DNA of 64,000 nucleotides, taken from positions 28,569 through 92,568 of the forward strand of contig JAVKGX010000006.1 in NCBI GenBank assembly GCA_031432545.1. The letters run 5' to 3'. Within the stretch, counting starts at the first letter, position 1. Each line of letters opens with the position of its first letter. The notes below the pieces were generated by a model. It saw only the letters and a list, made by a program, of their open reading frames with translations. It was not told where the DNA came from and did not search any database. Below are positions 44,624 through 52,665 of the stretch, piece after piece. Both the position numbers and the translations under genes were made by a program. The stretch is from Armatimonadota bacterium. Its GTDB lineage: Bacteria > Sysuimicrobiota > Sysuimicrobiia > Sysuimicrobiales > Sysuimicrobiaceae.

Positions 44624-46408
44624 ATGTGGACCCACCGTTCCCTCGACGAGATCCAGACCCTCATGGCCGTCGCGCGCGGAGAACGGCCTGCCGACCTGGC
44701 GCTGGTCGGTGGCCAGGTCCTGCTCGTGCAGTCGGGTGAGATCCGCCCCGGCGACGTCGCAGTCGCCGGACGTCGCATCGCCTACGTCGGCCCCGACCGG
44801 CCGGTGGTGGGCCCCCAGACGCGCGTGGTGGACTGCACCGGGAAGATCGTGGCCCCCGGCTACATCGAGCCCCACTGCCACCCGGCCCCGATGGCGAACC
44901 CAGTCGAGTACGCCCGAGCGCTGCTGCGCACGGGCACGACGACGGTCGTTGCCGACACGCTGTTCTTGCTGTCACACGCCGATCCGGGATTGTGGGGCGA
45001 GTTCTTGGAGATCTTCAACCGGATGCCCGTTCAGTTCCTGTGGTTCTTGCGGCTGCACCCGCAGGCCCACAGTCCGGACGAGGATCGCTTCGAGCTGGAC
45101 CTGCTGGAGACCGTTCTGCCGCTGGCCTCGGTCGTGACGGTCGGCGAGGTCACCCGTTGGGCTGACCTGTACCGGGGAGACGAGTCTCTGCTGCGCAAGG
45201 TTCAGCGGGCGCGCCGGGCGGGCAAGCGTGCGGAAGGCCACAACCCCGGGGTGTCGTACGCGCGTCTGCAGGCCCTCGTCGCCGCCGGGCTGTCGTCGGA
45301 CCACGAGGCGATCGACACCGACCAGGCCCGCGAACGTCTGCGCGCCGGCCTGTACGTGATGCTGCGGCACTCCTCGCTGCGCCGAGATCTGCCCGAGCTC
45401 GCCGTCGTCGCCCTCGGCGCCGGACCGGCCATCGGGCGGGTGATGATGACCGCCGACGGGGCGGATCCTGCATTCATCCGGCGGTACGGGTACATGGACG
45501 GTCTGGTCCGCGTCGCCATGCACGGCGGCATCCCGCCGATCTGCGCGTACGCGATGGCGACGATGAACCCGGCCACCTACTACGGGCTCGACGAGGAGAT
45601 TGGGACGGTCGCGCCCGGCCGCCTGGCGGACCTGCTGGTGCTGCGCTCCCTGGAAGACCCGACGCCGGAACTCGTCGTCGCGAAGGGGCAGATCGCCGCG
45701 GAGGCGGGAAGGGTGCTCGCGCCGTTCCCCCAGATCGAGTGGGAGCGCTACTTCCCGGCGCGCTATGCCCCCGCGTGGCATCCGCGTCCGGAGTGGTTCG
45801 TGCTCCGCGGCGAGGGTCGGACGCTCTCCGTTCCCGCCATCCGGCTCGAGAACCCCGTGATCACGCGGCGTGAGGACCTGACGCTGCGCGTGCGCGACGG
45901 GCTTGCCGACCTGCCAGAAGGAGTGGTTTTGGTTGCGCTTTTGGACCATCGCGCGCGGTGGATCGTGCGCACGGCGCTGGTGAACTTCGTCCGCCGGTTG
46001 GGAGGGCTCGCCTCGACCTACAACGTGGCCAACGAGATCCTGGTATACGGACAGGATCCCGACGACATGGCCGCTGCGACCCGCCGCGTGCTGGAACTGG
46101 GCGGCGGGGTGGTGCTCGTGGAAGGCGGCCGGACGGTGTTCGAATTCCCGCTGCCCCACATCGGGATGGCCGGACCGCAGCCGTTCGACGAGGTCGCCGA
46201 CCGGATCGAACGGCTGACCGAGCTGCTCGCCGCGCGCGGCTACCCGCACCACGATGTACCGTACACGCTGATGTTTTTGCCGTTCGACTCCCTGCCGGAC
46301 CTGCGCCTCACCTACCGTGGGCTGTGGGACGTCAAGGCGGGCCGCTCGATCCTGCCCCGCGAGATGCTGTCCGCGGAGCAGGACTCACCGCCGGACCGGG
46401 CCAAGTAG
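44624..46408 (+). CDS. Adenine deaminase-family amidohydrolase, diverged copy
   Basis: A 594-residue amidohydrolase of the adenine deaminase family. The first metal motif reads PGYIEPHCHPAPM, where canonical enzymes have H-x-H-IESS; EGHNPG, SDHEAID and a C-terminal VNFVRRLGGLASTYNVANEILVYG domain remain. The DPHEI segment and the TDD motif (here MTADGADP) are altered. It may therefore act on another purine or lactam. A TACACT hexamer sits six bases before the ATG. The next complete gene is a canonical relative. Confidence 0.85.
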   Translation: MWTHRSLDEIQTLMAVARGERPADLALVGGQVLLVQSGEIRPGDVAVAGRRIAYVGPDRPVVGPQTRVVDCTGKIVAPGYIEPHCHPAPMANPVEYARALLRTGTTTVVADTLFLLSHADPGLWGEFLEIFNRMPVQFLWFLRLHPQAHSPDEDRFELDLLETVLPLASVVTVGEVTRWADLYRGDESLLRKVQRARRAGKRAEGHNPGVSYARLQALVAAGLSSDHEAIDTDQARERLRAGLYVMLRHSSLRRDLPELAVVALGAGPAIGRVMMTADGADPAFIRRYGYMDGLVRVAMHGGIPPICAYAMATMNPATYYGLDEEIGTVAPGRLADLLVLRSLEDPTPELVVAKGQIAAEAGRVLAPFPQIEWERYFPARYAPAWHPRPEWFVLRGEGRTLSVPAIRLENPVITRREDLTLRVRDGLADLPEGVVLVALLDHRARWIVRTALVNFVRRLGGLASTYNVANEILVYGQDPDDMAAATRRVLELGGGVVLVEGGRTVFEFPLPHIGMAGPQPFDEVADRIERLTELLAARGYPHHDVPYTLMFLPFDSLPDLRLTYRGLWDVKAGRSILPREMLSAEQDSPPDRAK

Positions 46409-46414
46409 TGCACG

Positions 46415-46585
46415 ATGGCCGCCCAGGCGCCCTGTCCCTCGATCGGGATCGCCTATGCGCGCCACGGCAAGGCCGACGTGAACGTGTACCGGATCGAAAG
46501 AGACCGCCTGTTCGCGATCGCCCTGACCCTCCAAGCTTTGGGCGAGGCGCTCCTCCTTTCCTACTGCGGGAGATCAACCGCATGA
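46415..46585 (+). pseudogene. Probable N-terminal remnant of urate oxidase
   Basis: This short reading frame gives IGIAYARHGKADVNVYRIERD, similar to the start of urate oxidases (a YGKAEVRLVKVTR-type strand), then stops making sense and ends after 56 residues. A full enzyme has about 300 residues. It lies seven bases after the deaminase stop. The match is by memory and short, so another identity is possible. It fits the purine context. Confidence 0.45.
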
Positions 46586-46719
46586 GCCGGGGCGCGTTCG
46601 TCCGCGCGCTCGGCTGGATCTTCGAGGGCTCGCCGTGGGTTGCCGAGGCGGTGGTCGACCGGCGCCGGATCAGCGCGGCCTCGCGCACGGAGCATCCAGA
46701 ACACGGAGGCTGTCCATGA
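46561..46719 (+). pseudogene. Probable N-terminal remnant of OHCU decarboxylase (UraD)
   Basis: In another frame from the preceding fragment, [41 protein letters not shown] matches the start of 2-oxo-4-hydroxy-4-carboxy-5-ureidoimidazoline decarboxylase (LNALSRAAFVEALGGVFEHSPWIAE type). It ends at a stop overlapping the next ATG after about 50 codons, against about 165 normally. The stretch 46409-46715 holds nothing else I can identify. Both remnants suggest deletion inside a former urate-degradation operon. Confidence 0.55.
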
Positions 46720-48491
46720 ACCGGCTGTCCGTTCCTCCGCTGCACGCCGTCACCCGGAGGCTGGCGGCCGTAGCGGCTGGACGGGAGCCGCCGGAACGGG
46801 TACTGCGCGCGCCGCGCCTGCTGTCGACCTCCACCCAGCGCACTCTGCCCGACCGCGAGATCTGGATTTGCGCCGGCCGCATCGCCGCGGTCCGGCCGCG
46901 CGGTACGTTCTCGGGCGACGGCGCGGCCGTCGTCGACTGCGACGGCACGCTGGCACCCGGGCTGGTGGATCCGCATGTGCACATCGAGAGCAGCATGATG
47001 ACGGCGGGCGCCTACGCCGAGGCGGCGCTGCGCAACGGCACGACGACCGTCTTCTGCGACAGCCACGAGATCGCCAACGTCTGCGACCTCCAAGGCGTGG
47101 AGTGGATGCTTCAGGACGGGCGGCAGGCGGCGCTGTCCGTCTACCTCACGGTACCCAGTACCGTCCCGGCCACCTCCGCCGCTCTGGAGACCGCCGGCGG
47201 CGACCTCGGACCGGACAAGATCGGCGCGGTCTTCGACCGCTGGCCCGAGGCGGTGGCCCTGGGCGAGAAGATGGACTTCGTGCAGGTCGTCCAGGGCGAC
47301 GACCGCAGCCACGCGATCCTCGCGGAAGCCCTCCGCCGCGGGCGTCCGGTGTGCGGCCACGTCTACGGCCGAGAATTCGTGACCCCGTACACCGCCAGCG
47401 GGGTCACCGACACGCACGAGGCCATCGACGCGCAGATCGCCGAAGACCTACTGGAAGCGGGTGTCTGGCTGTTCGTGCGCGGCGGACCACCCACGACGCC
47501 CTGGCACAGCCTGCCAGACGCGATCCGGGTCGTGACCGAGATGGGCGCCAGCGCCCAGCGGGTGTGCGTATGCACCGACGACCGTGACGCCGACGACCTG
47601 TTCGGGTTCGGCCTGGACTGGGTGGTGCGGCAGGCGATCGCGGCGGGCGTCCGGCCGGAGGTCGCCTGGAGCATGGGATCCCTCAACCCCGCCACCCGCT
47701 ACGGCCTCGACGCCGAGGTCGGGGTGCTCGCGCCCGGCCGGAGGGCGGACGTGGTGTTGCTCGACGACGCCTTCAGGGTCCGGAAGACCTGGTACGGCGG
47801 GGTGCTCGCCGTCGACGAGGGCGAGACGACGGAGGCGCTGGAAGCCGCCGTCGGGGCGCGCTACCGGTATCCCGCGGAGGCGTACCGGACGATTCGGTTG
47901 GACGACGATCCGCACCTGGTGCCCGCGGCACCGGATCGGCCGCGCACCGCCAACGTCATGCGGCCCGCCCCCGGGATCCTGCTGCACCACGAGCGGATTG
48001 AACTCGGGCCGGGACCCTGGTCACAGCTGCTGGCGCGCCACGATCTGTGCTTCGTCGCGGTCGTCGAGCGCCACGGGCGGGGCGGCGGGGTCGCGCACGG
48101 CCTGCTGCGGGGCTTCGGGCTGCGCGACGGAGCGGTGGCGAGCAGCGTGGGGCACGACGCCCACAACCTGATCGTCGCCGGCACCTCCGAAGACGACATG
48201 CGGACCGCGCTGCAGACGGTTCGGCGTCAGGGCGGAGGGGTTTGTGCCGTGCGCCAGGGCAAGGTGCTGGCGGCCGTTCCGCTGCCCATCGCGGGGTTGA
48301 TGTCTGACAAGCGCGCCGCGGAGGTCGCCAGGGAGACGACCGATCTCAAGCGCGTGTGGACCGAGTTGGGCTGCACCCTGCCCTACATGGGCTTCAACCT
48401 GATCTCGCTGTCGGTCATCCCCCAGATCCGGCTCACCGACCGCGGGCTCGTGCTCGTTCCCCAGATGCAGATCGTCCCGTTGTTCGAGTAG
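46716..48491 (+). CDS. ade: Adenine deaminase
   Basis: A 591-residue enzyme converting adenine to hypoxanthine and ammonia. It keeps the canonical [42 protein letters not shown] with metal ligands, [22 protein letters not shown] and the C-terminal [26 protein letters not shown] domain. ATG 46716 has ACGGAGG upstream. It overlaps the UraD remnant by four bases. A full-length canonical copy right after a diverged one suggests duplication. Confidence 0.94.
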   Translation: MNRLSVPPLHAVTRRLAAVAAGREPPERVLRAPRLLSTSTQRTLPDREIWICAGRIAAVRPRGTFSGDGAAVVDCDGTLAPGLVDPHVHIESSMMTAGAYAEAALRNGTTTVFCDSHEIANVCDLQGVEWMLQDGRQAALSVYLTVPSTVPATSAALETAGGDLGPDKIGAVFDRWPEAVALGEKMDFVQVVQGDDRSHAILAEALRRGRPVCGHVYGREFVTPYTASGVTDTHEAIDAQIAEDLLEAGVWLFVRGGPPTTPWHSLPDAIRVVTEMGASAQRVCVCTDDRDADDLFGFGLDWVVRQAIAAGVRPEVAWSMGSLNPATRYGLDAEVGVLAPGRRADVVLLDDAFRVRKTWYGGVLAVDEGETTEALEAAVGARYRYPAEAYRTIRLDDDPHLVPAAPDRPRTANVMRPAPGILLHHERIELGPGPWSQLLARHDLCFVAVVERHGRGGGVAHGLLRGFGLRDGAVASSVGHDAHNLIVAGTSEDDMRTALQTVRRQGGGVCAVRQGKVLAAVPLPIAGLMSDKRAAEVARETTDLKRVWTELGCTLPYMGFNLISLSVIPQIRLTDRGLVLVPQMQIVPLFE

Positions 48492-48570
48492 GTGCGTTTG
48501 TTGTCGGCCCGTCGAGCACCCTCCGGCCCAGCAGTCGTCCGCGGTGCCGTGGACAGCAGGCCGCTTCCGC

Positions 48571-49404
48571 CTACCACACGGCGAACACCCGGCAGGGGCC
48601 GCCCGAACCGCCGGCGACCTTGGGCGCGCCGACGAACACCCAGGCGCCGCTGGGAGGGATGCGGGCCAGGTTGGCGAGGTTCTCCAACCCCCACCGGTTG
48701 GCCGGCAGCCACGTCGTGTGCACCCTGAAATCCTGAGAGGGACCGAAGTCCAGGCTCAACGTGTCCACCCCGATGCCAACCACCTGGCGTTCGTGGAGCA
48801 AGAACGCCGCCGCGTCGGGGTGGAAGCCGGGGAAGTGCATGACACCCGACGCGTCCGGGTTGCGGAACTGCCGGGAACTGCCCACGCGCGACTCCCACCC
48901 GCTGTGCATGAATACCGCCGCGCCGCGCGGCAGGCGGCCGTAGCGCCGCTCCCACGCGCGGATGTCGTCCACGGTCAGCCGTGTGTCCGGGTCCCGCGCG
49001 GCGCGTTCGTGCACGTGGACCACCGCAACCGGGGCGATCAGACTCGAAGGCGGCAGCTGTTCGACGGTGCGCGCGTCCTCACCGAAGTGCGCCGGGGCGT
49101 CCATGTGCGTGCCGATGTGCTCGAAGTAGCTGATGTTCAGCCCGTAGTAGCCGTCGCGCCGCACCGTGACGGCCACCTCGGACTTGAACACCGGGGAGCC
49201 GCCGAAGGACGGGAACGTCGGTTTCAACGTGTGCGTCAGGTCGCGGACGTTGCTGACCCGTCCGAGCATCGGCGCCGCCAGCGCCTCGGAGGCGCCGATC
49301 CACTGCGTGCCCAGCGCGGCCACCACAGCAGCGCCGGCCGTCCGGAGGAACTCCCGACGGCCCACCACTCGATCCACCGCTTCCATGACCATCGGTCCGC
49401 ACAT
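48571..49404 (-). CDS. Tat-exported cyclase/kynurenine formamidase-family hydrolase
   Basis: A 277-residue metal hydrolase. RREFLRTAGAAVVAALG near residue 15 is a twin-arginine signal, so the folded protein is exported. The metal motif HIGTHMDAPAHF (HxGTHxDxPxH) is that of the cyclase family, which includes kynurenine formamidase KynB, isatin hydrolase and others. The start at 49404 has a G-rich site. Export argues against it serving as the cytoplasmic formamidase of the tryptophan genes 28 kb away. No operon partner is evident. Confidence 0.87.
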   Translation of the reverse strand: MCGPMVMEAVDRVVGRREFLRTAGAAVVAALGTQWIGASEALAAPMLGRVSNVRDLTHTLKPTFPSFGGSPVFKSEVAVTVRRDGYYGLNISYFEHIGTHMDAPAHFGEDARTVEQLPPSSLIAPVAVVHVHERAARDPDTRLTVDDIRAWERRYGRLPRGAAVFMHSGWESRVGSSRQFRNPDASGVMHFPGFHPDAAAFLLHERQVVGIGVDTLSLDFGPSQDFRVHTTWLPANRWGLENLANLARIPPSGAWVFVGAPKVAGGSGGPCRVFAVW

Positions 49405-49463
49405 CTCACACCACCCCCTTCGGTCAAGTCGCCTGTACCCGAAGTCACGGACTCCCACCTGAC

Positions 49464-49506
49464 GACCGGCCCTCTTTCCGCAAAAGGGCTGGTGTGAGGG
49501 CCCCTA
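49464..49506. repeat. GC-rich palindromic intergenic repeat, copy 2
   Basis: The stretch GGCCCTCTTTCCGC followed by AAAAGGGCTGGTGTGAGGGCC is an imperfect hairpin. On its reverse complement it begins GGCCCTCACACCAGCCC, similar to the copy at 63839-63897. It overlaps the last bases of the SDR gene by three. Confidence 0.4.
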
Positions 49507-50256
49507 CAAAGCGCTCACACCGCCATCCACGATCAGTTCCGCGCCGGTGATCCAGCCCGCCTCGTCCGAACACAGGAACACGACGGCTGCGGCGACGTCT
49601 TCCGGTTTGCCCAGCCGCCGCAGCGGGTAGGCGGCCGCGCGTTCCCTCCACTCCCGCTCCGTCCAGCGCTGCCAGACGGTTGCGTTCAGTTCGGTCGGGA
49701 CGAACCCGGGGAGGACCGCGTTCACACGTATCCCCTCCGGACCGTGGCGGACCGCCAGCGAGCGCGTCAGCGCGGACACCGCTCCCTTCGTCGCGCAGTA
49801 CAGGGGCGTATTGGCGACACCGCGGATCGCCGAGATCGACGACACGTTGCAGATAACGCCCCGACGGCGCGCGGCCATGACCGGCAACGCGTGCTTGCAG
49901 GCGAGCACCACGCCCTTGAGGTTGACGTCGGTGATGCGGTAGTAGTCCTTTTCCGATTCCTCCGTGATCGGCACGCGACGGGTCAGTACGCCGGCGTTGT
50001 TGACGAGGATGTCGAGCGTTCCGCCCCACTGCACCGCCGCCTGGACCAGCCGCCGCACGTCGTCCTCAACCGACACGTCGGCCGGCACGAAGCAGCTGTC
50101 GGCCCCCAGCTGCGATGCCAGTTCCTCGCCGCGCTCCACGCGGCGGCCGGACAGCACGACGCGCGCCCCCCGCTCGCGGAGCGCGCGGCAGATCGCCGTT
50201 CCGATCCCCGACGTCGCGCCGGTGACCAGAGCGACCTTCCCGTCCAGCGCGAACAC
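49504..50256 (-). CDS. SDR-family oxidoreductase
   Basis: A 250-residue NAD(P)-dependent short-chain dehydrogenase. It has TGATSGIG, NNAGVLTR, VSSISAIRG, YCATKGAV and a C-terminal ITGAELIVDGGVSAL. It resembles 3-oxoacyl reductase/glucose dehydrogenase-type members; the substrate is not readable. GTG 50256 lies three bases after the GYD-protein stop, so the two are probably coupled. Confidence 0.9.
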   Translation of the reverse strand: MFALDGKVALVTGATSGIGTAICRALRERGARVVLSGRRVERGEELASQLGADSCFVPADVSVEDDVRRLVQAAVQWGGTLDILVNNAGVLTRRVPITEESEKDYYRITDVNLKGVVLACKHALPVMAARRRGVICNVSSISAIRGVANTPLYCATKGAVSALTRSLAVRHGPEGIRVNAVLPGFVPTELNATVWQRWTEREWRERAAAYPLRRLGKPEDVAAAVVFLCSDEAGWITGAELIVDGGVSAL

Positions 50257-50259
50257 GGC

Positions 50260-50544
50260 TCAGCGGATCAGCTTCGTGAACTCATCCAGGGGCATCGCGG
50301 CCAGGGTCTCGATGTGCACGCTCCCCCGCGACGCCAGTTCGACCGACGCCCGCATCACCGACGCGATGTCCGGCGCCTCCACGACGTTCACGAAGTCGTA
50401 CGGGCCCAGCACCGCGTACTGCTGCTGGACCTTCACGCCCATGCCGGCCAGCTCCTCGTTCACTTCCTGGATGCGCCCGGGGTTCTTGCGGATGGTCTCG
50501 GCGCCGGCTTCGGTCAGGCGGCTCAGCATGATGAACGTGGCCAC
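50260..50544 (-). CDS. GYD-domain protein
   Basis: A 94-residue protein of the GYD family (ferredoxin-like fold). FIMLSRLTEAGAETIRKNPGRIQEVNEELAGMGVKVQQQYAVLGPYDFVNVVEAPD shows the GPYDFV motif that names the family. The function is unknown. GTG 50544 has GGAGG eight bases upstream; longer N-terminal extensions are unlikely. It precedes the SDR gene by three bases. Confidence 0.88.
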   Translation of the reverse strand: MATFIMLSRLTEAGAETIRKNPGRIQEVNEELAGMGVKVQQQYAVLGPYDFVNVVEAPDIASVMRASVELASRGSVHIETLAAMPLDEFTKLIR

Positions 50545-50571
50545 GTGGCTCACCTCCGGAGGTTTGGCTTT

Positions 50572-50600
50572 TTGACTTGCCGGAAAGGTGCGATCATTAT
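50572..50600 (+). promoter_or_regulatory. Sigma70-like promoter of the SAHH-like gene
   Basis: TTGACT (50572-50577) and CATTAT (50595-50600) are 17 bases apart. Transcription would start about five bases before the GTG at 50612, so the message is nearly leaderless. The adjacent TATAGT (50598-50603) is an alternative -10. Confidence 0.5.
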
Positions 50601-50611
50601 AGTCCTGGCCC

Positions 50612-51778
50612 GTGGCGCCGCGAAAGGTTGACATCTTGGACGACTTTCGCACGCACCTCGCCTATCTGCACCGACAGATACACGTGACCCGGGAGGCAAT
50701 CCGCCGGTTCGCCGAGCGCGACCTCCGCGGGGTACGGATCGTCTTCTCGATCCACCTCGACATCAAGGTCGTGCCCGTCGTCGAAGCGGTCGTCCGGACG
50801 GGCGCCCAGACGGTGGTGCTCACCTGCAACCCGCTCACCGTCCGCGACGAGGTCGTCCGGTATCTGGCGGCCGTCGGCGCGCAGGTGGACGCGCGGTACG
50901 GGATGAGCGAACGGCAACGACTGGACGCCGTGGACCGGGCCATCGCGCAGTCCCCGCAGTTCATCTGCGAGATGGGCGGGGACGTCCAGCACCGGCTGGT
51001 GACGGTCTACCCGGAGGCCGCCTCGGTGGTGCGCGCCGGGATGGAGGCCACCGGCACCGGCATCCTCCGCCTCCAGGGGCTCTCGCTGCCCTTCCCCGTG
51101 TTCAACTGGGACGACCTCCCGCTCAAGCAGGGTCTGCACAACCGCTACCTGGTCGGTCTCACGGTCTGGAACACGTTCCTCGAAGTGGCGAGGGTGACGC
51201 TGTACGGCAAGCGCGTGCTCGTCGTCGGATACGGGCTGGTCGGCGAGGGCATCGCCGCCTACGCCCGCCGGCTCGGCGCCGTACCCTTGGTCGCCGACCC
51301 CGACCCTGCCCGGCAGATCTTCGCACGCCACAACGGCTGCGTGGTGACCACCATCGAAGAGGCGCTCCCGCAGGCAGAGATCGTCGTCACGGCCACCGGC
51401 CGGGAACGCGTCGTGCGCGAGGAACACTTCCCGCTGCTGCGGGAAGGAGCATTCCTCCTCAACGCGGGGCACAGCTCGCGCGAGATCGACGTCGACGCGC
51501 TGCGCCGCTGCCCCCTCCGATCCGTGCGGCCGCACCTGGAGGAGATCGAAATCGGAGACCGCCGGATCTACCTGCTCGCCCAGGGCGCGATGTTCAACCT
51601 GGCGGCCGGACCGGGCGACCCCTACGACGCCTTCGACGTCACCTCCGCGCTGATGCTGGAGGGCATCGGCTACATGCTCGACCACCACGCCGAACACCCG
51701 CCGGGCGTGCAGCTCATGCCCACGGTCGTGGAGCGATCGGTGGCTGCGATGGCCGCCTTTCCGTGGACGACGGCGTAG
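50612..51778 (+). CDS. S-adenosylhomocysteine hydrolase-like protein with altered active-site positions
   Basis: A 388-residue NAD-dependent protein of the SAHH fold. The Rossmann motif GKRVLVVGYGLVGEGIAAYARRLGA is canonical. By alignment from memory, H (IHLDI), the glutamate (GMEATGTGI) and the lysine (LKQGLHN) of the active site are kept, but the catalytic aspartate of KSKFDN is replaced by histidine. The DDGGD loop reads CEMGGD. The protein is also shorter than SAHH (about 430-470). It is therefore probably a paralogue with another thioether or nucleoside substrate. The GNAT and racemase genes follow. Confidence 0.82.
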   Translation: MAPRKVDILDDFRTHLAYLHRQIHVTREAIRRFAERDLRGVRIVFSIHLDIKVVPVVEAVVRTGAQTVVLTCNPLTVRDEVVRYLAAVGAQVDARYGMSERQRLDAVDRAIAQSPQFICEMGGDVQHRLVTVYPEAASVVRAGMEATGTGILRLQGLSLPFPVFNWDDLPLKQGLHNRYLVGLTVWNTFLEVARVTLYGKRVLVVGYGLVGEGIAAYARRLGAVPLVADPDPARQIFARHNGCVVTTIEEALPQAEIVVTATGRERVVREEHFPLLREGAFLLNAGHSSREIDVDALRRCPLRSVRPHLEEIEIGDRRIYLLAQGAMFNLAAGPGDPYDAFDVTSALMLEGIGYMLDHHAEHPPGVQLMPTVVERSVAAMAAFPWTTA

Positions 51779-51795
51779 TCGCCAACGCGGCGGAC

Positions 51796-52608
51796 ATGGA
51801 TATCATGGATGGCGTGGAGGACGTGCGGATCCGGCCACTGGACTCCGTAGATCGGCTGCGCGACGTCGAGCGGCTGCAGGTCGAGGTGTGGGGAATGAGC
51901 GACCGGGAGGTCGTGCCCTACCACCAGCTGTTGGCGGCGGTGCGCAACGGCGGACTGGTCCTGGGCGCCTTCGCCGCGGAGGAACTCGTGGGGTTCTGCT
52001 ACGGCTTCCCCGGGGTCCGGGACGGCGAGCCGGTCTTCTGCTCGCACATGACCGGTGTGCTGCCGGCGTGGCAGACCCACGACGTCGGCTACCGACTAAA
52101 GTGCGCGCAGCGCGAGTGGGCGATCGCACAGGGGTACAGCCGCATGGTCTGGACGTACGATCCCCTCCAAAGCCTCAATGCCTACTTCAACCTGCACAAG
52201 CTAGGGGCGGAGGCCCGACGCTACTACGTCGACTACTACGGCGAGATGGACGACGAGCTCAACCGGGGGCTGCCCAGCGACCGCATCGAGGTCGACTGGT
52301 GGCTTCGGGCACCGGAGGTGGTCCGGCGGCTTGCCGGGCGCCGGGTCGCCCGCCAGACCGCGGACGCCGCCCCGGTGCTGCAGGCCGAGGGGTGGCGGCC
52401 CGGCGAGGTCGGCGAGCCCGGGGCCGCGGTCGTCCGCATCGAGATCCCGCGCGCGCTGCGCGCACTGCGCGACCAGGATCCGGACGCGGCGCTGGCGTGG
52501 CGGCTGGCCACGCGGCAGGCGTTCCAGCGGTGCTTTCAGCGGGGGTACGTGGCGGTGGACTTTGTGCCCTCCAGGCAGAGCGGGTTCTACATTCTGCAAC
52601 AGGGGTGA
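51796..52608 (+). CDS. COG3375-type GNAT acetyl/succinyl-transferase
   Basis: A 270-residue GNAT protein. DVRIRPLDSVDRLRDVERLQVEVWGM, EELVGFCYGFPG and the CoA-binding QTHDVGYRLKCAQREWAIAQGYSRMVWTYDPLQSLNAYFNLHKLGAEARRYYVDYYGEM are typical of COG3375. Several starts compete (ATG 51796, ATG 51805, GTG 51814). In other bacteria such genes sit with N-succinylamino-acid racemase and transfer succinyl groups to D-amino acids. Here it also precedes the racemase-like gene by 57 bases, so this role is probable. Confidence 0.88.
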   Translation: MDIMDGVEDVRIRPLDSVDRLRDVERLQVEVWGMSDREVVPYHQLLAAVRNGGLVLGAFAAEELVGFCYGFPGVRDGEPVFCSHMTGVLPAWQTHDVGYRLKCAQREWAIAQGYSRMVWTYDPLQSLNAYFNLHKLGAEARRYYVDYYGEMDDELNRGLPSDRIEVDWWLRAPEVVRRLAGRRVARQTADAAPVLQAEGWRPGEVGEPGAAVVRIEIPRALRALRDQDPDAALAWRLATRQAFQRCFQRGYVAVDFVPSRQSGFYILQQG

Positions 52609-52649
52609 GCCCTCACCCCACCCGCTCCCAGGGAGAGGGTCGGTGGGCC
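52609..52649. repeat. GC-rich palindromic intergenic repeat, copy 3
   Basis: CCCTCACCCCACCCGCTCCC followed by AGGGAGAGGGTCGGTGGG lies in the gap between the GNAT and racemase genes. The CTCCC/GGGAG arms can pair. It shares the CCCTCA-CCCA-CCCGCTCCC order with the complement of 63839-63897. Confidence 0.45.
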
Positions 52650-52665
52650 TGAACCGGGGGACTGG

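Noticed and set aside
48571..49404. The cyclase-family protein as the KynB of the tryptophan pathway
   Set aside because: It carries a Tat signal and lies 28 kb from the dioxygenase. The metal motif is shared by many other hydrolases of the family.
52609..52649. Rho-independent terminator after the GNAT gene
   Set aside because: There is no T tract, and the sequence belongs to the dispersed repeat family. The racemase probably shares the transcript.
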